Counted from the stretch's first letter, positions 36,256 to 45,878 are shown. The stretch: DNA of 64,000 nt from Oligoflexia bacterium (GCA_016715815.1 JADJXN010000006.1:49042-113041); one strand, 5' to 3'. A program made the numbers and translations. Notes: generated by a model from the letters alone, not told the origin.

Positions 36256-36948
36256 ATGAGAAAAATAATTAAAACAGGTTTGTTTGTATCAATGGCATTT
36301 ATTTTAGCTTGTGAAACCGCTGAAGATAATTCTTTAGAAGTAGCAAGAAAGTGCATTGATGAAGCTGCAAGACTTGTGGTTACAAGCACCACTGCTGCTA
36401 AAGCTCAGGCAGCAATTTGTGAAGCGCGTGTTTCAAGTATGACGTCAAAAGAATCTGGCAAAATTGGCTTTGCCGCTGTTTTAATTTTAGAAGATAAATT
36501 CACACTTATGTCTAATATCGCTTCTTCTATGAGTAGTGGAAGTAACAAGCTTGCAAATGCAATGGAACAACTTGTTTTTACAGGAGATGTTGCAAATACA
36601 AATTATTTAAAAATGGTTAATACTTATGGACCTCGCTCACAAAGTAGTGGTATCCAAAAAATTACAGATCTAGCAAAAATTGCAAATGTAACTCGTAGTA
36701 TTTCAGCAGGAAGTACAGCTGCTCAACTAGAAACTGGTATTGCAGGCTTAACTCCAGCCAATGCCTCAACACCAGGAACTAGTGAGTATCAAATTGTTCA
36801 AGCGGCCATTAGCATGCAAGCAAGTAGTTGTGCTGGTGCTGGTGCAACAAGCGCAACATGTTCAGTTTTAACTCAAGCCATTGGTTCAAGTGCGGACCCT
36901 GTAGCTATTATGACAGCAATTCAAACCTATGCAGCTGGTAGCAACTAA
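36256..36948 (+). CDS. Lipoprotein, Ala/Ser/Thr-rich, unknown
   Basis: 230 residues from ATG 36256, preceded by GGAG at good spacing; ATG at 36244 is in frame but lies too close to that site. MRKIIKTGLFVSMAFILAC gives lipid Cys 19. The remainder is small-residue-rich and helical (AKAQAAICEARVSSMTS ... GSTAAQLETGIAGLTPANAS), with two later cysteines close together (SSCAGAGATSATC). No domain is recognised. It is divergent from the PorV-like group and may be a secreted partner, but that is only proximity. Confidence 0.75.
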   Translation: MRKIIKTGLFVSMAFILACETAEDNSLEVARKCIDEAARLVVTSTTAAKAQAAICEARVSSMTSKESGKIGFAAVLILEDKFTLMSNIASSMSSGSNKLANAMEQLVFTGDVANTNYLKMVNTYGPRSQSSGIQKITDLAKIANVTRSISAGSTAAQLETGIAGLTPANASTPGTSEYQIVQAAISMQASSCAGAGATSATCSVLTQAIGSSADPVAIMTAIQTYAAGSN

Positions 36949-37265
36949 GGCTCATACTTTTCAAAGTCTCGCTTTATTTCAAGGTCGCTAAAATGAATGA
37001 TTTCTACTTCATCATAAGCTAAATCAACAGCGGCCCAATCTTGCAAATGCTTAATAATTTCCTCACATTTTTTACGTAAAAACCTCTCCTCACTACCAAC
37101 AAAGCTTATACCAATATTTAATTCATTTGGGTTATCAGAGGGCACTTCACTAACGGAAACTTTAAAGCGTTGGCTTATTCTGTCTTTAATTTTATGGGCT
37201 ATACTTTTATGAGATGTGGCGTCGGGAGCAGAGGCAAAAGTAAGCCTCATAGCAGCAATAATCAT
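36945..37265 (-). CDS. YlxP-like protein (DUF503 family)
   Basis: 106 residues from ATG 37265 (MIIAAMRLTFASAPD). The pattern of a leading strand, SHKSIAHKIKDRISQRFKVSVSEV, then LNIGISFVGSEERFLRKKCEEIIKHL fits the DUF503/YlxP fold. In many bacteria this gene sits next to rbfA and has been linked with ribosome maturation; here that neighbourhood is absent. The C-terminus is longer than the minimal domain. Overlaps the end of the convergent lipoprotein gene by four bases. Confidence 0.72.
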   Translation of the reverse strand: MIIAAMRLTFASAPDATSHKSIAHKIKDRISQRFKVSVSEVPSDNPNELNIGISFVGSEERFLRKKCEEIIKHLQDWAAVDLAYDEVEIIHFSDLEIKRDFEKYEP

Positions 37266-37301
37266 TGATTTTAATCTCCCACCCAAACTAAGTTAGTTAC
37301 C

Positions 37302-40049
37302 ATGTTAAATGTTGTTAAACTTTTATCACAATCAGGTAAAAAAAAATACTGGGACTTATTTGACCCTACTAAAGACTCTTGGGTAGTCAGTGACCTAAAA
37401 ACCAAACTTTATTTAAAGCAGCGACTTTTGGAAAACAGCCATATTATTATTGGGGAGCCTATTAAAAGAGCGGCTGAGTTTTGGGTGGATATTTTTAACA
37501 ACGTAAACTTCAATTATGACTCATTGCCCCCATTAGGGGTTTGGGTTATGGCTAAAGAATTTTTAAACCAAAACCAACAATTTTCTTGGGCAGCGCGTGC
37601 CAATGCCGCTCAAACTTTAGTTTTTGCCTCAAAGCAATTTGCCATTTTAGCAAGCCACCCTGAGAGCATGAGTATTTTTGAAAGTTATGACAAAGAATTT
37701 AATCAAAAAAGTTTTTTTAAAGAAATTTTAAAAGCCAGCATTGATTTTTATAAGTTTTGCCTAGATCAGAAAAAAATCCCTCATTTTTATATCCCCCAAT
37801 TTTTGTACCAAAACTTTAATAACTGGCATGAAATAAAAGAAACAAAAGGTAAAATATTTTTTGATTTATCTTTAGAACTTTTAGAAACAGAAAAAGACAT
37901 TATTCATAAACTTTCTGAATTTACCGATGTCTATGTGCTTTATCCTGAGGGGATGGAGGAAGTTAATAGGGCCTATAAATTTTTAGAATTAGGTGTGGCC
38001 AAAGCAAACTCATTAGTAGTGTCTGGAGAAAAAAAAGATTCTAAAGTTAAGCTTATGCGTTGTACAAGCTTGGCCTCTGAGGCCAGGCTTGCCTGTGAGT
38101 ATGTTAATACCCTTGTAAATGAAAATGGTATAAACCCAAATAAGATTGTTATAACATCAAGGGACGTTTCAGTTTATGAAAATATTTTATATCATGATTT
38201 AAGTTGGGAAGGGATAAAGTTAAGACGAAAACTTACGGCTCCAGCGTCAGCACATAGTTTTTTTAGAGAGCTAAATGCAAAACTTAAAATTATTAATCAA
38301 ACATGGGAATATACAGATCTGATTGAGGCTTTTGGCGACGAAATTGAGCCGAAGTTTAAGAAAATTCTAAAACCGATTATAAATTCTGAGCAGATTTTAT
38401 TAAAAACAGTAAAAGAAAAAGTACAAAAGCTTGAAAAATTAAAACCTACAAAGGTTATTGATTTTACAGAATTCGCCAAAATTTTAAATAAGCTTTTGCC
38501 ATCTCAATTAAGAGAAGAATTTTTTTCTAAAACCTTAAGTATTCTACATAAACTACGCCAAGCCACAGTGGATATGGAGCTTGATTATGCTACTTGGTAT
38601 GAATTGTGGCAAAAAGCAAGCTTAGGTGAGGATGTTGTCTATGCACAAACCGAAAACTCTGGAGTGCTTTTAGTAGATTTTAGATCCATTGATGAAATTA
38701 AAGCTGATTATTTAATTGTATTGGGTTTATCAATTCAAGGGCAAAAAAGGAATTATGCAACTGGACTTTCTCAAAACGAGTTAAAGTTTTTATCTGATTG
38801 TGGTTTTAATTTTGATTTTCCTGTTTTTGATTGGTCCGAAAGCATGAGGTGGTACTTAACCGGAGAGTATAAAGAAATATTTCTTTCTTATGCGGCCAAT
38901 GATAATAAAGGGGTAAGTTTAAACCCCAGTAATTTGTGGCTGGATTTAGCTGCCAAATATAACAAAAAAACAGACGAGTTTGATTTTGTTAAACACTCAA
39001 ATTGGATGTGGCTTCAAAAAAACCCATTTGATGATAAAAACATTTTTGAAATTTCTAAATTAAAATTTTGGAGCAAACAAAAGACAGAGGATTTTAAAAA
39101 TGCTTTTACTCAAGATTTAGCTTTAGAATCAAAAGTGCAACCAAAGATTGGCTTAAATTCTATAAGTGCCTCTGCTCTTGAAAGTTATTGGAAGTGTCCA
39201 TTTAAGTTTTTAGCTTCTTACGGTTTTGGCCTAATAGATGACTCAGAGTTTGAGGTTGAGCCAACACCTATAGTTAAGGGGCAAATTTTACATAAATGTG
39301 CTGAATTAATTATGCAAAAGCAAGATTTAAATTTTTGGACAAATGAGAAGCTTACAGAACTTGTAGATGGTCAAGCCCTTAATCAAAAAACTGTAACCTC
39401 AGATGTGTGGCCCAGCACTAGAGTAAGGATTGTTAGACAACTTGAAAGATTTATTGATCAAGAAATGCAGTGGAAAAAACTTTTCCCGTTAAGCAAAACT
39501 GTGGGCGTGGAAGTAAAGCTTGAAGGTTTTATAGATTGGGATAGTAAAAATAAAATACTGAATTTAAATAAAAATTCAAAAGGCCTTTCCTTTAAGGGAC
39601 GCATTGATCGCATTGATGCAAACACCCAAGGCCTTGCAGCATTAATAGACTACAAAGATAAATCTTCTGGTTTAAGTAATATAAAGTCTTGGGCAGAACA
39701 GGGGAACTTTCAGCTAGCTTTATATTCTGAGGCCGTAAATAAAGAAATGGCAGATATTAAAGTAAAAGAGGTCATAGGTGCATTTTATTATTCACTAAGA
39801 AATTTGGAGAGAGAAAAAGGTTTTTTAAAAAAGGACTCCTTACATGAAGGTTTTTTACCACAAGATTTACCAAAAAATACCTGTGTTGATGATTTAACCT
39901 ATAAAAATTATATTAAACAAATTTTTACTCAAGCTGGCGAGTGCTTAGAAAAAATAAGTGCTTATGAATACACACCTAAACCACAAAAAGAAAGCTTATG
40001 TGAAAGCTGTTCTTGGAGCCAATTATGCAGAGCCAAACACCTCTTGTAA
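37302..40049 (+). CDS. addB: AddB-like nuclease subunit with Fe-S cluster ligands
   Basis: 915 residues; no intact Walker A loop is seen, as in AddB, where the helicase fold is degenerate. The C-terminal PD-(D/E)XK nuclease has YWKCPFKFLASY, GQILHKC, FKGRIDRIDA and ALIDYK. Cysteines C632 and C900-x2-C903-x5-C909 match the arrangement that binds a 4Fe-4S cluster in AddB. With the next gene it would form a heterodimeric helicase-nuclease that resects double-strand ends for RecA. Shorter than Bacillus AddB (about 1160). Overlaps addA by 25 bases. Confidence 0.82.
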   Translation: MLNVVKLLSQSGKKKYWDLFDPTKDSWVVSDLKTKLYLKQRLLENSHIIIGEPIKRAAEFWVDIFNNVNFNYDSLPPLGVWVMAKEFLNQNQQFSWAARANAAQTLVFASKQFAILASHPESMSIFESYDKEFNQKSFFKEILKASIDFYKFCLDQKKIPHFYIPQFLYQNFNNWHEIKETKGKIFFDLSLELLETEKDIIHKLSEFTDVYVLYPEGMEEVNRAYKFLELGVAKANSLVVSGEKKDSKVKLMRCTSLASEARLACEYVNTLVNENGINPNKIVITSRDVSVYENILYHDLSWEGIKLRRKLTAPASAHSFFRELNAKLKIINQTWEYTDLIEAFGDEIEPKFKKILKPIINSEQILLKTVKEKVQKLEKLKPTKVIDFTEFAKILNKLLPSQLREEFFSKTLSILHKLRQATVDMELDYATWYELWQKASLGEDVVYAQTENSGVLLVDFRSIDEIKADYLIVLGLSIQGQKRNYATGLSQNELKFLSDCGFNFDFPVFDWSESMRWYLTGEYKEIFLSYAANDNKGVSLNPSNLWLDLAAKYNKKTDEFDFVKHSNWMWLQKNPFDDKNIFEISKLKFWSKQKTEDFKNAFTQDLALESKVQPKIGLNSISASALESYWKCPFKFLASYGFGLIDDSEFEVEPTPIVKGQILHKCAELIMQKQDLNFWTNEKLTELVDGQALNQKTVTSDVWPSTRVRIVRQLERFIDQEMQWKKLFPLSKTVGVEVKLEGFIDWDSKNKILNLNKNSKGLSFKGRIDRIDANTQGLAALIDYKDKSSGLSNIKSWAEQGNFQLALYSEAVNKEMADIKVKEVIGAFYYSLRNLEREKGFLKKDSLHEGFLPQDLPKNTCVDDLTYKNYIKQIFTQAGECLEKISAYEYTPKPQKESLCESCSWSQLCRAKHLL

Positions 40050-43015
40050 GTAAAATCATTCAAGCTGGTGCTGGTACGGGGAAAACGGAGAGTTTAGCCC
40101 TTGAGGTTATTGAAGTAGCCAAAAAGCTTTATACTCAAAAACAAGAGCTCCCTCAAATTGTGGCCACTACTTTTACTGAACAGGCTACAGTGGAGCTAAG
40201 GCAAAGAATTATTGAAGTAGCTTTGAAACAAAAAGCAGAGCCATGGTTACAAGATTTTGTCAGGGACATTGAGCATTTACAAATTTCAACAATACATGGG
40301 GTTTTTGCAAAAATTCTTCACAGACATGGCCCACTGATGGGTCTTGATCCGGAATTTGGCATTTTAAAGGCAGAAGAAGAAAGACAAGTTGTTAGAAAAT
40401 GTTTGCGCAAACTCATGACCACCAACCAAGACGCACATTTTATTGCAGATCAATATGGGTTTGAAGGGGCCGTGAGTGTTCTCATACAGCTTATGAGTCA
40501 TTACCACTTGCATGGCATAAATGCTAAACCACTTTTAAATTGGGAAGATCTTTTAAAAAAGGATCTTGATGTGATTTTAGAAAATTTAAAAATTATTAAT
40601 GCGGCTTCATTAAATGGCTTAACTGAAGCACTTAGTAAAACATTAGACTTATTAAAGAGAATTTATTCGCAAATCAGTCGCTTAGGCGCGGACTATGAAA
40701 AAATAAGAAATTATTTTCTTCAGACTCTTGAGGGTGTGCGTACACCTACTATTAAAACTAAGGGTTTGGAGTTGAAAGATAATATTAAAGTTATTTTTGA
40801 AATGAAAAAGAAATGGAGTGATGAAGCTTATGATGTAGTAAATAATGCAAAATTTGAACAAGTATCAAAAGTTTTAGCCAACTTATCTAAGCTTTTAATG
40901 GAAAAGGTATTGAATTATAAAATTACTAATTCGAGACTTAGTTTTTCAGATCTTGAGTTGTTAACCAGGGATTTATTAAGCCAGCATCCAAATGTACAAA
41001 CCCAAATTCAAAATTTTTATGATTTTTGGTTTATAGACGAGTTTCAAGATACAAGCCCGCTGCAAAAGCAAATTTTGTATAATCTTTTTAAAAAACCTTG
41101 GAATGTTTATTTTGTTGGAGACCCGCAGCAAAGTATTTATTTATTCCGAGGTGCTGATAAAAATGTTTTTGAAGAAACAAAACAAAAAATTTTAATAGAT
41201 CAAAAAGGGAAATTAGAAGAGCTAATAACAAACTACAGAAGTAGTGGAGATATTATTAAATTTTTTAATAAAATATTTTCTCCGCTTAAAGCCAAAGAAG
41301 ATCCTAAAAATATTGACGCAACTAAAATATATTTTCATAATAAATTAGTTGAGGCAAATAGTATAATTGCCGCCTCGGTTTTTCATTTTTTACAAGAAGG
41401 TTTTAATTATGATGGCATTGGAATACTTGTACGTACTAATAAAGAGGCTAATGACATTGCTCAATATTTAACCTCAAAAGGCTTGCCGGTTTATGTGCAC
41501 TCCAGTGGTGGCTTTTATGAAAAAAGAGAAGTACTTGATGCGCTTTATTTATTAGATTTTATTTTAGACCCACATCAAGATGATGTATTTTGTGTTTTAG
41601 CAAGATCTCCTTGGTTAAATATACCAGATCAAACCTTGGTGGATTGGGGGCAAGAGTTAAAAAAACTACCTTTAAAGGAGCGCCCTAGTTTTTGGAAATA
41701 TGCTCATCAGTTTGAAAATGAAAATATTAAAATCTTAAATGAAATACTAAGTTTAAAAGAATCAAAAGCACTTAGCTTTGTTTTTGAGACGGCTTTAAGT
41801 AGGTTTGGTTTTTTTGAATTTTCAGCAATTGACGATATGGGGGCAAGGCGAGAAGCAAATTTAAGGAAATTTCTTTCTGATTTGCGTGCAAGTGAAGCAA
41901 AAGAAGGTTTTAACGCCTTTGAATTTATTTTTAATGCAAAAAAAGATGCAGATAAATTAGGAGAAGAAAAGGAAGCTATAAGCTTTATTGAGCCTCAAAA
42001 AATAAATATTATGACGATACATAAAAGTAAGGGGCTTAAATTTGATTGTGTTGTTGTGGCTGGTTGTGAAAGAGCCCCAAGACAAAATAATAATATGTTA
42101 GAGCTGTCCTCTGATGGATCATGGGCAATACAAGTGTTATCTGAAAATGCGGAACAGAAAGTTTCTCCACTTCCCCTTGTTTATTTAAAAAAGATACGCT
42201 TTTCACATGAAGCACTAGAGTTTATGCGCCTTTTTTATGTAGCCACAACCAGGGCAGCCGAAAGATTAGTTTTGGTGTCTGAGGCAGAGCCACATGAGCA
42301 AAGTTGGCTTGCGCAATTAAAAGATAAACTAAATTATAATTCTGGCGTGCATGATAATTGCTATGAAGTTAAATATTTTGAAGAGCCCATTGAAATTAAA
42401 AGGTATGAGTTGGCTAGGGGCGAAGTGCAAGATAATGTCAATTGGCAGAAAAAATTTCCAATCATCTATGAGAGTACACAAAAAGTGGAAGGCAGAAAGC
42501 CAATAGCATCTAATGTAGAAGAGGTTATTAACTCACAAATTTATGGTACAGAATTTCACAAAGTGTTTGAGGTTATAAACAAGAACCCTAAGATTGAATA
42601 TTTTGAAGCAGCAAAAATTGCTAAAACAAAAAAAATTAAAATGGGTATCATAGAAAAATTACTTCAACTAAATGACATTCCACTTAAAGAAATCTTGTCT
42701 GAAGGTGTTTCAGAAATGCCATTTAGTTTTAAACATAAAGATAAAGTCTATTCCGGTAGAATTGATCTTTGGGCAAAAATTAATAATACGGTATGGCTTA
42801 TAGATTTTAAAACAGGGGAAGACCCACATGCAGAGAGGCAATTAAAGTTTTATGCCTATGCTTTAAGCCAAACGGGCATTAAGTGGGAGCAAATAAAAGC
42901 AGTCATAGTTTATCCTTTGAAAGCCAAATCAAAAAAAATTGATTTAGGTAAGTATGAGGAGCTACTTATTGATTTTGATTCGTATTTTGCTGATCACTGC
43001 TTGGATCAAATCTAA
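40025..43015 (+). CDS. addA: AddA-like UvrD-family helicase-nuclease
   Basis: 996 residues from ATG 40025, chosen because GGAG stands seven bases ahead; TTG 40013 is also in frame. Superfamily 1 helicase motifs: IIQAGAGTGKTES (Walker A), ATTFTEQATVELRQR, WFIDEFQDTSPLQ (Walker B), FVGDPQQSIYLFRGA, IMTIHKSKGLKFD and FYVATTRAAERL. A C-terminal RecB-type nuclease has YSGRIDLWAKI and WLIDFKTGED. Partner of AddB above. The 3' end overlaps the convergent barrel gene by 50 bases. Confidence 0.88.
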   Translation: MQSQTPLVSKIIQAGAGTGKTESLALEVIEVAKKLYTQKQELPQIVATTFTEQATVELRQRIIEVALKQKAEPWLQDFVRDIEHLQISTIHGVFAKILHRHGPLMGLDPEFGILKAEEERQVVRKCLRKLMTTNQDAHFIADQYGFEGAVSVLIQLMSHYHLHGINAKPLLNWEDLLKKDLDVILENLKIINAASLNGLTEALSKTLDLLKRIYSQISRLGADYEKIRNYFLQTLEGVRTPTIKTKGLELKDNIKVIFEMKKKWSDEAYDVVNNAKFEQVSKVLANLSKLLMEKVLNYKITNSRLSFSDLELLTRDLLSQHPNVQTQIQNFYDFWFIDEFQDTSPLQKQILYNLFKKPWNVYFVGDPQQSIYLFRGADKNVFEETKQKILIDQKGKLEELITNYRSSGDIIKFFNKIFSPLKAKEDPKNIDATKIYFHNKLVEANSIIAASVFHFLQEGFNYDGIGILVRTNKEANDIAQYLTSKGLPVYVHSSGGFYEKREVLDALYLLDFILDPHQDDVFCVLARSPWLNIPDQTLVDWGQELKKLPLKERPSFWKYAHQFENENIKILNEILSLKESKALSFVFETALSRFGFFEFSAIDDMGARREANLRKFLSDLRASEAKEGFNAFEFIFNAKKDADKLGEEKEAISFIEPQKINIMTIHKSKGLKFDCVVVAGCERAPRQNNNMLELSSDGSWAIQVLSENAEQKVSPLPLVYLKKIRFSHEALEFMRLFYVATTRAAERLVLVSEAEPHEQSWLAQLKDKLNYNSGVHDNCYEVKYFEEPIEIKRYELARGEVQDNVNWQKKFPIIYESTQKVEGRKPIASNVEEVINSQIYGTEFHKVFEVINKNPKIEYFEAAKIAKTKKIKMGIIEKLLQLNDIPLKEILSEGVSEMPFSFKHKDKVYSGRIDLWAKINNTVWLIDFKTGEDPHAERQLKFYAYALSQTGIKWEQIKAVIVYPLKAKSKKIDLGKYEELLIDFDSYFADHCLDQI

Positions 43016-43562
43016 GAACGAGGTTAAAACCTAAAAACAAAGATGTCCCAGGGTTAAGATTAAATTTTAAATCTGATCGAACATACAAGCCATCTGTCAA
43101 CTCAGCCCAAAGAGCGCCGCCAAGATGCCCACCAAAATAAATTGAAGTAGAATCCCCTGTGGCAATTCCTGTTGTTGGGTCATAAAAGGGTCTGGTGGGG
43201 TAGTGAATGTCGCCTCCCACGTAGACAGAGGCAATAATGTCATCAAAAGCAGTGTCTCCCCTAATACTTAATGAGCCAAGAATATATCTTTGGGCCTTTG
43301 AGGAGCCGGATAAGAAATTAATTTCTAAATAACGGTTATTTGCAGTTTTAAAAGCAAAGCGACCGCCACAAAGTGGTATACCCTCTGTTATTCCCTCTAT
43401 TTGGTTTGGTAAAAAGGGGCCACACAAAAAGCTAACTTCTTTGGACATTGTTGCAAATTTAGCTGGCACTCCGCCTATTTTTGCCTCTTCCTGTTCCTCT
43501 TGGGCAAAGCTTGGAAGGGCTGCCAAAGCTATGAAGATGTGCATCAAGCTGATAATTTTCAT
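42966..43562 (-). CDS. Secreted barrel-like protein, unknown
   Basis: 198 residues. Signal MKIISLMHIFIALAALPSFA, then an acidic stretch (QEEQEEAKIGG) and alternating strands (RYLEINFLSG, DIIASVYVGGDIHY, SIYFGGHLGGALWAEL, LYVRSDLKFNLNPGTSLFLGFNLVLRF) with a polar Gln/Asn tail. Two cysteines (LCGPF, PLCGG) may pair. Looks like a small outer-membrane barrel. Its tail overlaps the end of addA on the other strand, which is unusual but both frames look real. Confidence 0.65.
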   Translation of the reverse strand: MKIISLMHIFIALAALPSFAQEEQEEAKIGGVPAKFATMSKEVSFLCGPFLPNQIEGITEGIPLCGGRFAFKTANNRYLEINFLSGSSKAQRYILGSLSIRGDTAFDDIIASVYVGGDIHYPTRPFYDPTTGIATGDSTSIYFGGHLGGALWAELTDGLYVRSDLKFNLNPGTSLFLGFNLVLRFDPSSDQQNTNQNQ

Positions 43563-43649
43563 GCATTAAATATCGGAAACTTTTAATTTAAACTAGTTAG
43601 GCACTAAGTCTAGCTTGACTCTATTTTATGGTCCAGACAAAATAAGCCC

Positions 43650-44483
43650 ATGTCTGATTTGCAAGTCGTTGAAGCCAGTTTTAAATCTTATGATGACACA
43701 GAAATTTACTTTCAAACATTTAAACCCTCTCAGCCCAAAGCGCTAGTAGTGGGTTGCCATGGTTTAGGAGAGCATTCTGATTGTTATAGATTTGTAGCTG
43801 ATAAATTAGTCAATGAAGGTTTTGAATTTAGCATTTTTGACCACAGAGGCCATGGTAAAAGTGAAGGTAAGCGTGGTGTGGGAAGCATTGATGAAATGGT
43901 TTTAGATTTAAAATTTTTTATTCAAGAAATTATTAATAAAGACTTGCCCCTTTTTATTTTAGCTCATTCAATGGGTGGGCTGGTTGCAATTAAATACCTC
44001 ATCAGACATGGCATGGGCAAAGCACGCGGGGTTGTTTTGAGTTCACCACTTTTGGGTGTAACTGTTCAAATTCCCTTTTGGAAAAAAAGTAGTGCATCAC
44101 TGTTGGCTAAGGCTTTACCAGCTATTACACTACACAACGAAATTCCACATAAGAATTTAACCCATGATCAAGATGTTGTTGCTTACTATGATAGAGACAC
44201 ATTGCGTACGGATCGTATCAGTGCACCTATGTTTATGAGCATGCTTGAAAGTATAGACTATGTATTTAAAAACTCAGATCAGTTACAGGGGCAAGTTTTT
44301 TTTCAACTCTCAGGAGAGGACTTGGTGGTGAGCAGAGCTGAGGCTGAAAAATTCTTTCATAAGTTAAAGGTAAAGAATAAAAAAATTCAAATTTATGATG
44401 GATATTACCATGAAATTTATAATGAGCTCAAGCGCGAGGTACCATTAGCAGATCTTGCAAATTGGTTAAAGCAATGTTTATGA
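43650..44483 (+). CDS. Lysophospholipase / monoacylglycerol lipase-like hydrolase
   Basis: 277-residue alpha/beta hydrolase of the PldB/monoglyceride lipase group. GCHGLGEHSDCY forms the oxyanion region, FDHRGHGKSEGKRG is the family signature, LAHSMGGLVAIKY carries the nucleophile serine, GEDLVVSRAEAEKF the acid and YHEIYNE the histidine. Probably cleaves monoacylglycerols or lysophospholipids, and has no signal peptide. Its TGA overlaps the pyrE ATG. Confidence 0.88.
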   Translation: MSDLQVVEASFKSYDDTEIYFQTFKPSQPKALVVGCHGLGEHSDCYRFVADKLVNEGFEFSIFDHRGHGKSEGKRGVGSIDEMVLDLKFFIQEIINKDLPLFILAHSMGGLVAIKYLIRHGMGKARGVVLSSPLLGVTVQIPFWKKSSASLLAKALPAITLHNEIPHKNLTHDQDVVAYYDRDTLRTDRISAPMFMSMLESIDYVFKNSDQLQGQVFFQLSGEDLVVSRAEAEKFFHKLKVKNKKIQIYDGYYHEIYNELKREVPLADLANWLKQCL

Positions 44484-45049
44484 CAAATACAGAGAAATTA
44501 TCACAACTATTAGAATTAATTAGAAAGCTCAGCTACCAAAAGCGTGAAGTAACACTGGCCTCAGGTAAAAAAAGTGATTTTTACATAGACATGAAGAACA
44601 CGCTTTTGCACCCAGTAGGGATTAAAATTATAAGTGAACTCATTGCAGAAAAAATACAACAATTACGCAGATCAGGTTTAAAAATTAAAGGAGTTGGTGG
44701 GCTCACAATGGGGGCTGATCCTCTTTCTACAGGAGTTTCTTTGGTCACAGCTGATTGGGAGGAGCCACTTTTTGCAGTTTATATTCGTAAAGAACCAAAA
44801 GAACATGGGACACAGGCTTGGCTTGAGGGAATGAAAAATTTTACCCAAGGAGATAATATTATTATTTTAGAAGATGTTGTAACAACTGGTGGCTCAACCC
44901 TTAAGAGTATTGAGCGAGCAAAGCTTGGTGGTTTAAACGTGGTAGGTGTTATTACAGCTGTGGATAGGCAAGAGGGTGGGGCAGAAAATATTAAGGCTTC
45001 AGGGCAACGCTTTGATGCAGTTGTCACAAAGCAAATGATTTTGGGCTAA
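44480..45049 (+). CDS. pyrE: Orotate phosphoribosyltransferase
   Basis: Converts orotate and PRPP to OMP in pyrimidine synthesis. Motifs: LASGKKSDFYIDMK, VGGLTMGADPL, the PRPP-binding IILEDVVTTGGSTLKSI and VITAVDRQEGG. From ATG 44480, 189 residues, with a four-base ATGA overlap to the lipase gene; ATG 44474 is an alternative. The insertion RKEPKEHGTQAWLEG is normal for PyrE. Followed by a weak terminator-like hairpin. Confidence 0.94.
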   Translation: MTNTEKLSQLLELIRKLSYQKREVTLASGKKSDFYIDMKNTLLHPVGIKIISELIAEKIQQLRRSGLKIKGVGGLTMGADPLSTGVSLVTADWEEPLFAVYIRKEPKEHGTQAWLEGMKNFTQGDNIIILEDVVTTGGSTLKSIERAKLGGLNVVGVITAVDRQEGGAENIKASGQRFDAVVTKQMILG

Positions 45050-45068
45050 GCTTTTACTTGCACCAACC

Positions 45069-45090
45069 TTAAACTTCGGTTTTAATTTTT
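45069..45090 (+). terminator. Weak intrinsic terminator after pyrE
   Basis: TTAAAC, loop TTCG, GTTTTAA with one bulged T, followed by five T residues. Short and AT-rich but with a stable UUCG loop and a T run, 20 bases after the pyrE stop. May stop part of the transcript before the lipoprotein gene. Confidence 0.4.
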
Positions 45091-45092
45091 AT

Positions 45093-45701
45093 ATGCGTCT
45101 TTTCATGTTTAAAACTACCTTTTTTCTTTTAAGTATTTTATCAGTCTTAACTGGCTGTGCTACAAGCTCTGATTATGAAATTCCAAATGTAGCAAGGCCT
45201 GCCGGTTCTTTAAGAGACGCTGTAGATAAATGGTCTCAAACTGAAAAAGTTTATGCAGGAGTTATGACTTCCTTTCAAGTTTCAGCAACTATGCTTACAA
45301 CTGAAGTATTAGAGCAACATATCTACCGAGAGGCCATCAATGCACGCCGTTCTACGGCGCAGTATCAGGAGGCGCGCTCACGTGCACTTATTGAAACACA
45401 AAATCAAACCCAATTTATGGTGACACTTTTTACTGATAAAGAAGCTGATAATGATTTAGATAAAGGTAGAACTTTGTGGAATGTTTTTTTAGATATTAAC
45501 GGAAAGAGAATTTCCCCTAAACACACAAAACGTCTTCATGAAAATAAGGCCGTGCTTAAAGAAAAATATCCCTATCTTTCCTCTTGGGGAAAGCATTATT
45601 TGGTGTCATTTCCTGTAAGAGTAGAAGAAGTGCAAATGCTCAAATCCACTCTTACAATAGCAGGTCCATTAGGTGCAGTTTACCTTCCCTTTCCCAACTA
45701 G
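45093..45701 (+). CDS. Lipoprotein, unknown
   Basis: 202 residues with a canonical lipobox (MRLFMFKTTFFLLSILSVLTGC, Cys 22; a second ATG at 45105 is possible). The mature part has a helical front (AGSLRDAVDKWSQTEKVYAGVMTSFQVSATMLTTEVLEQ, AINARRSTAQYQEARSRALIE) and a strand-rich end (TQFMVTLFT, KHYLVSFPVRVEEVQMLKSTLTIAGPLGAVYLPF). No known family. Lies upstream of a repeat copy and the transglycosylase gene. Confidence 0.75.
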   Translation: MRLFMFKTTFFLLSILSVLTGCATSSDYEIPNVARPAGSLRDAVDKWSQTEKVYAGVMTSFQVSATMLTTEVLEQHIYREAINARRSTAQYQEARSRALIETQNQTQFMVTLFTDKEADNDLDKGRTLWNVFLDINGKRISPKHTKRLHENKAVLKEKYPYLSSWGKHYLVSFPVRVEEVQMLKSTLTIAGPLGAVYLPFPN

Positions 45702-45814
45702 CTTTTTGGGGCAATTTTTCGTCTTTAAGTGACAACAATTGTTATCTAATAAGAAAATTAACTGCAACCAGCTATAAACCAATATAGACGCAGCCATAGC
45801 CAATATAACCCCAT

Positions 45815-45849
45815 AATTACCAAAAGGTAGCAGGTAGTTTTTGGTAATT
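45815..45849. repeat. Short palindromic repeat, family copy 2
   Basis: AATTACCAAAA (45815-45825) and TTTTGGTAATT (45839-45849) form an 11-pair stem around a 13-base loop. Bases 45826-45849 are identical to 8524-8547, and the reverse complement of 45817-45844 follows copy 1 at 8616-8643 with one change. Similarity goes on past the repeat: GGGGTTAT appears beside both. Located just ahead of the transglycosylase gene's ribosome site. Confidence 0.8.
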
Positions 45850-45878
45850 TGGTACCTATTTTGAAGGATAGGGGGGTG

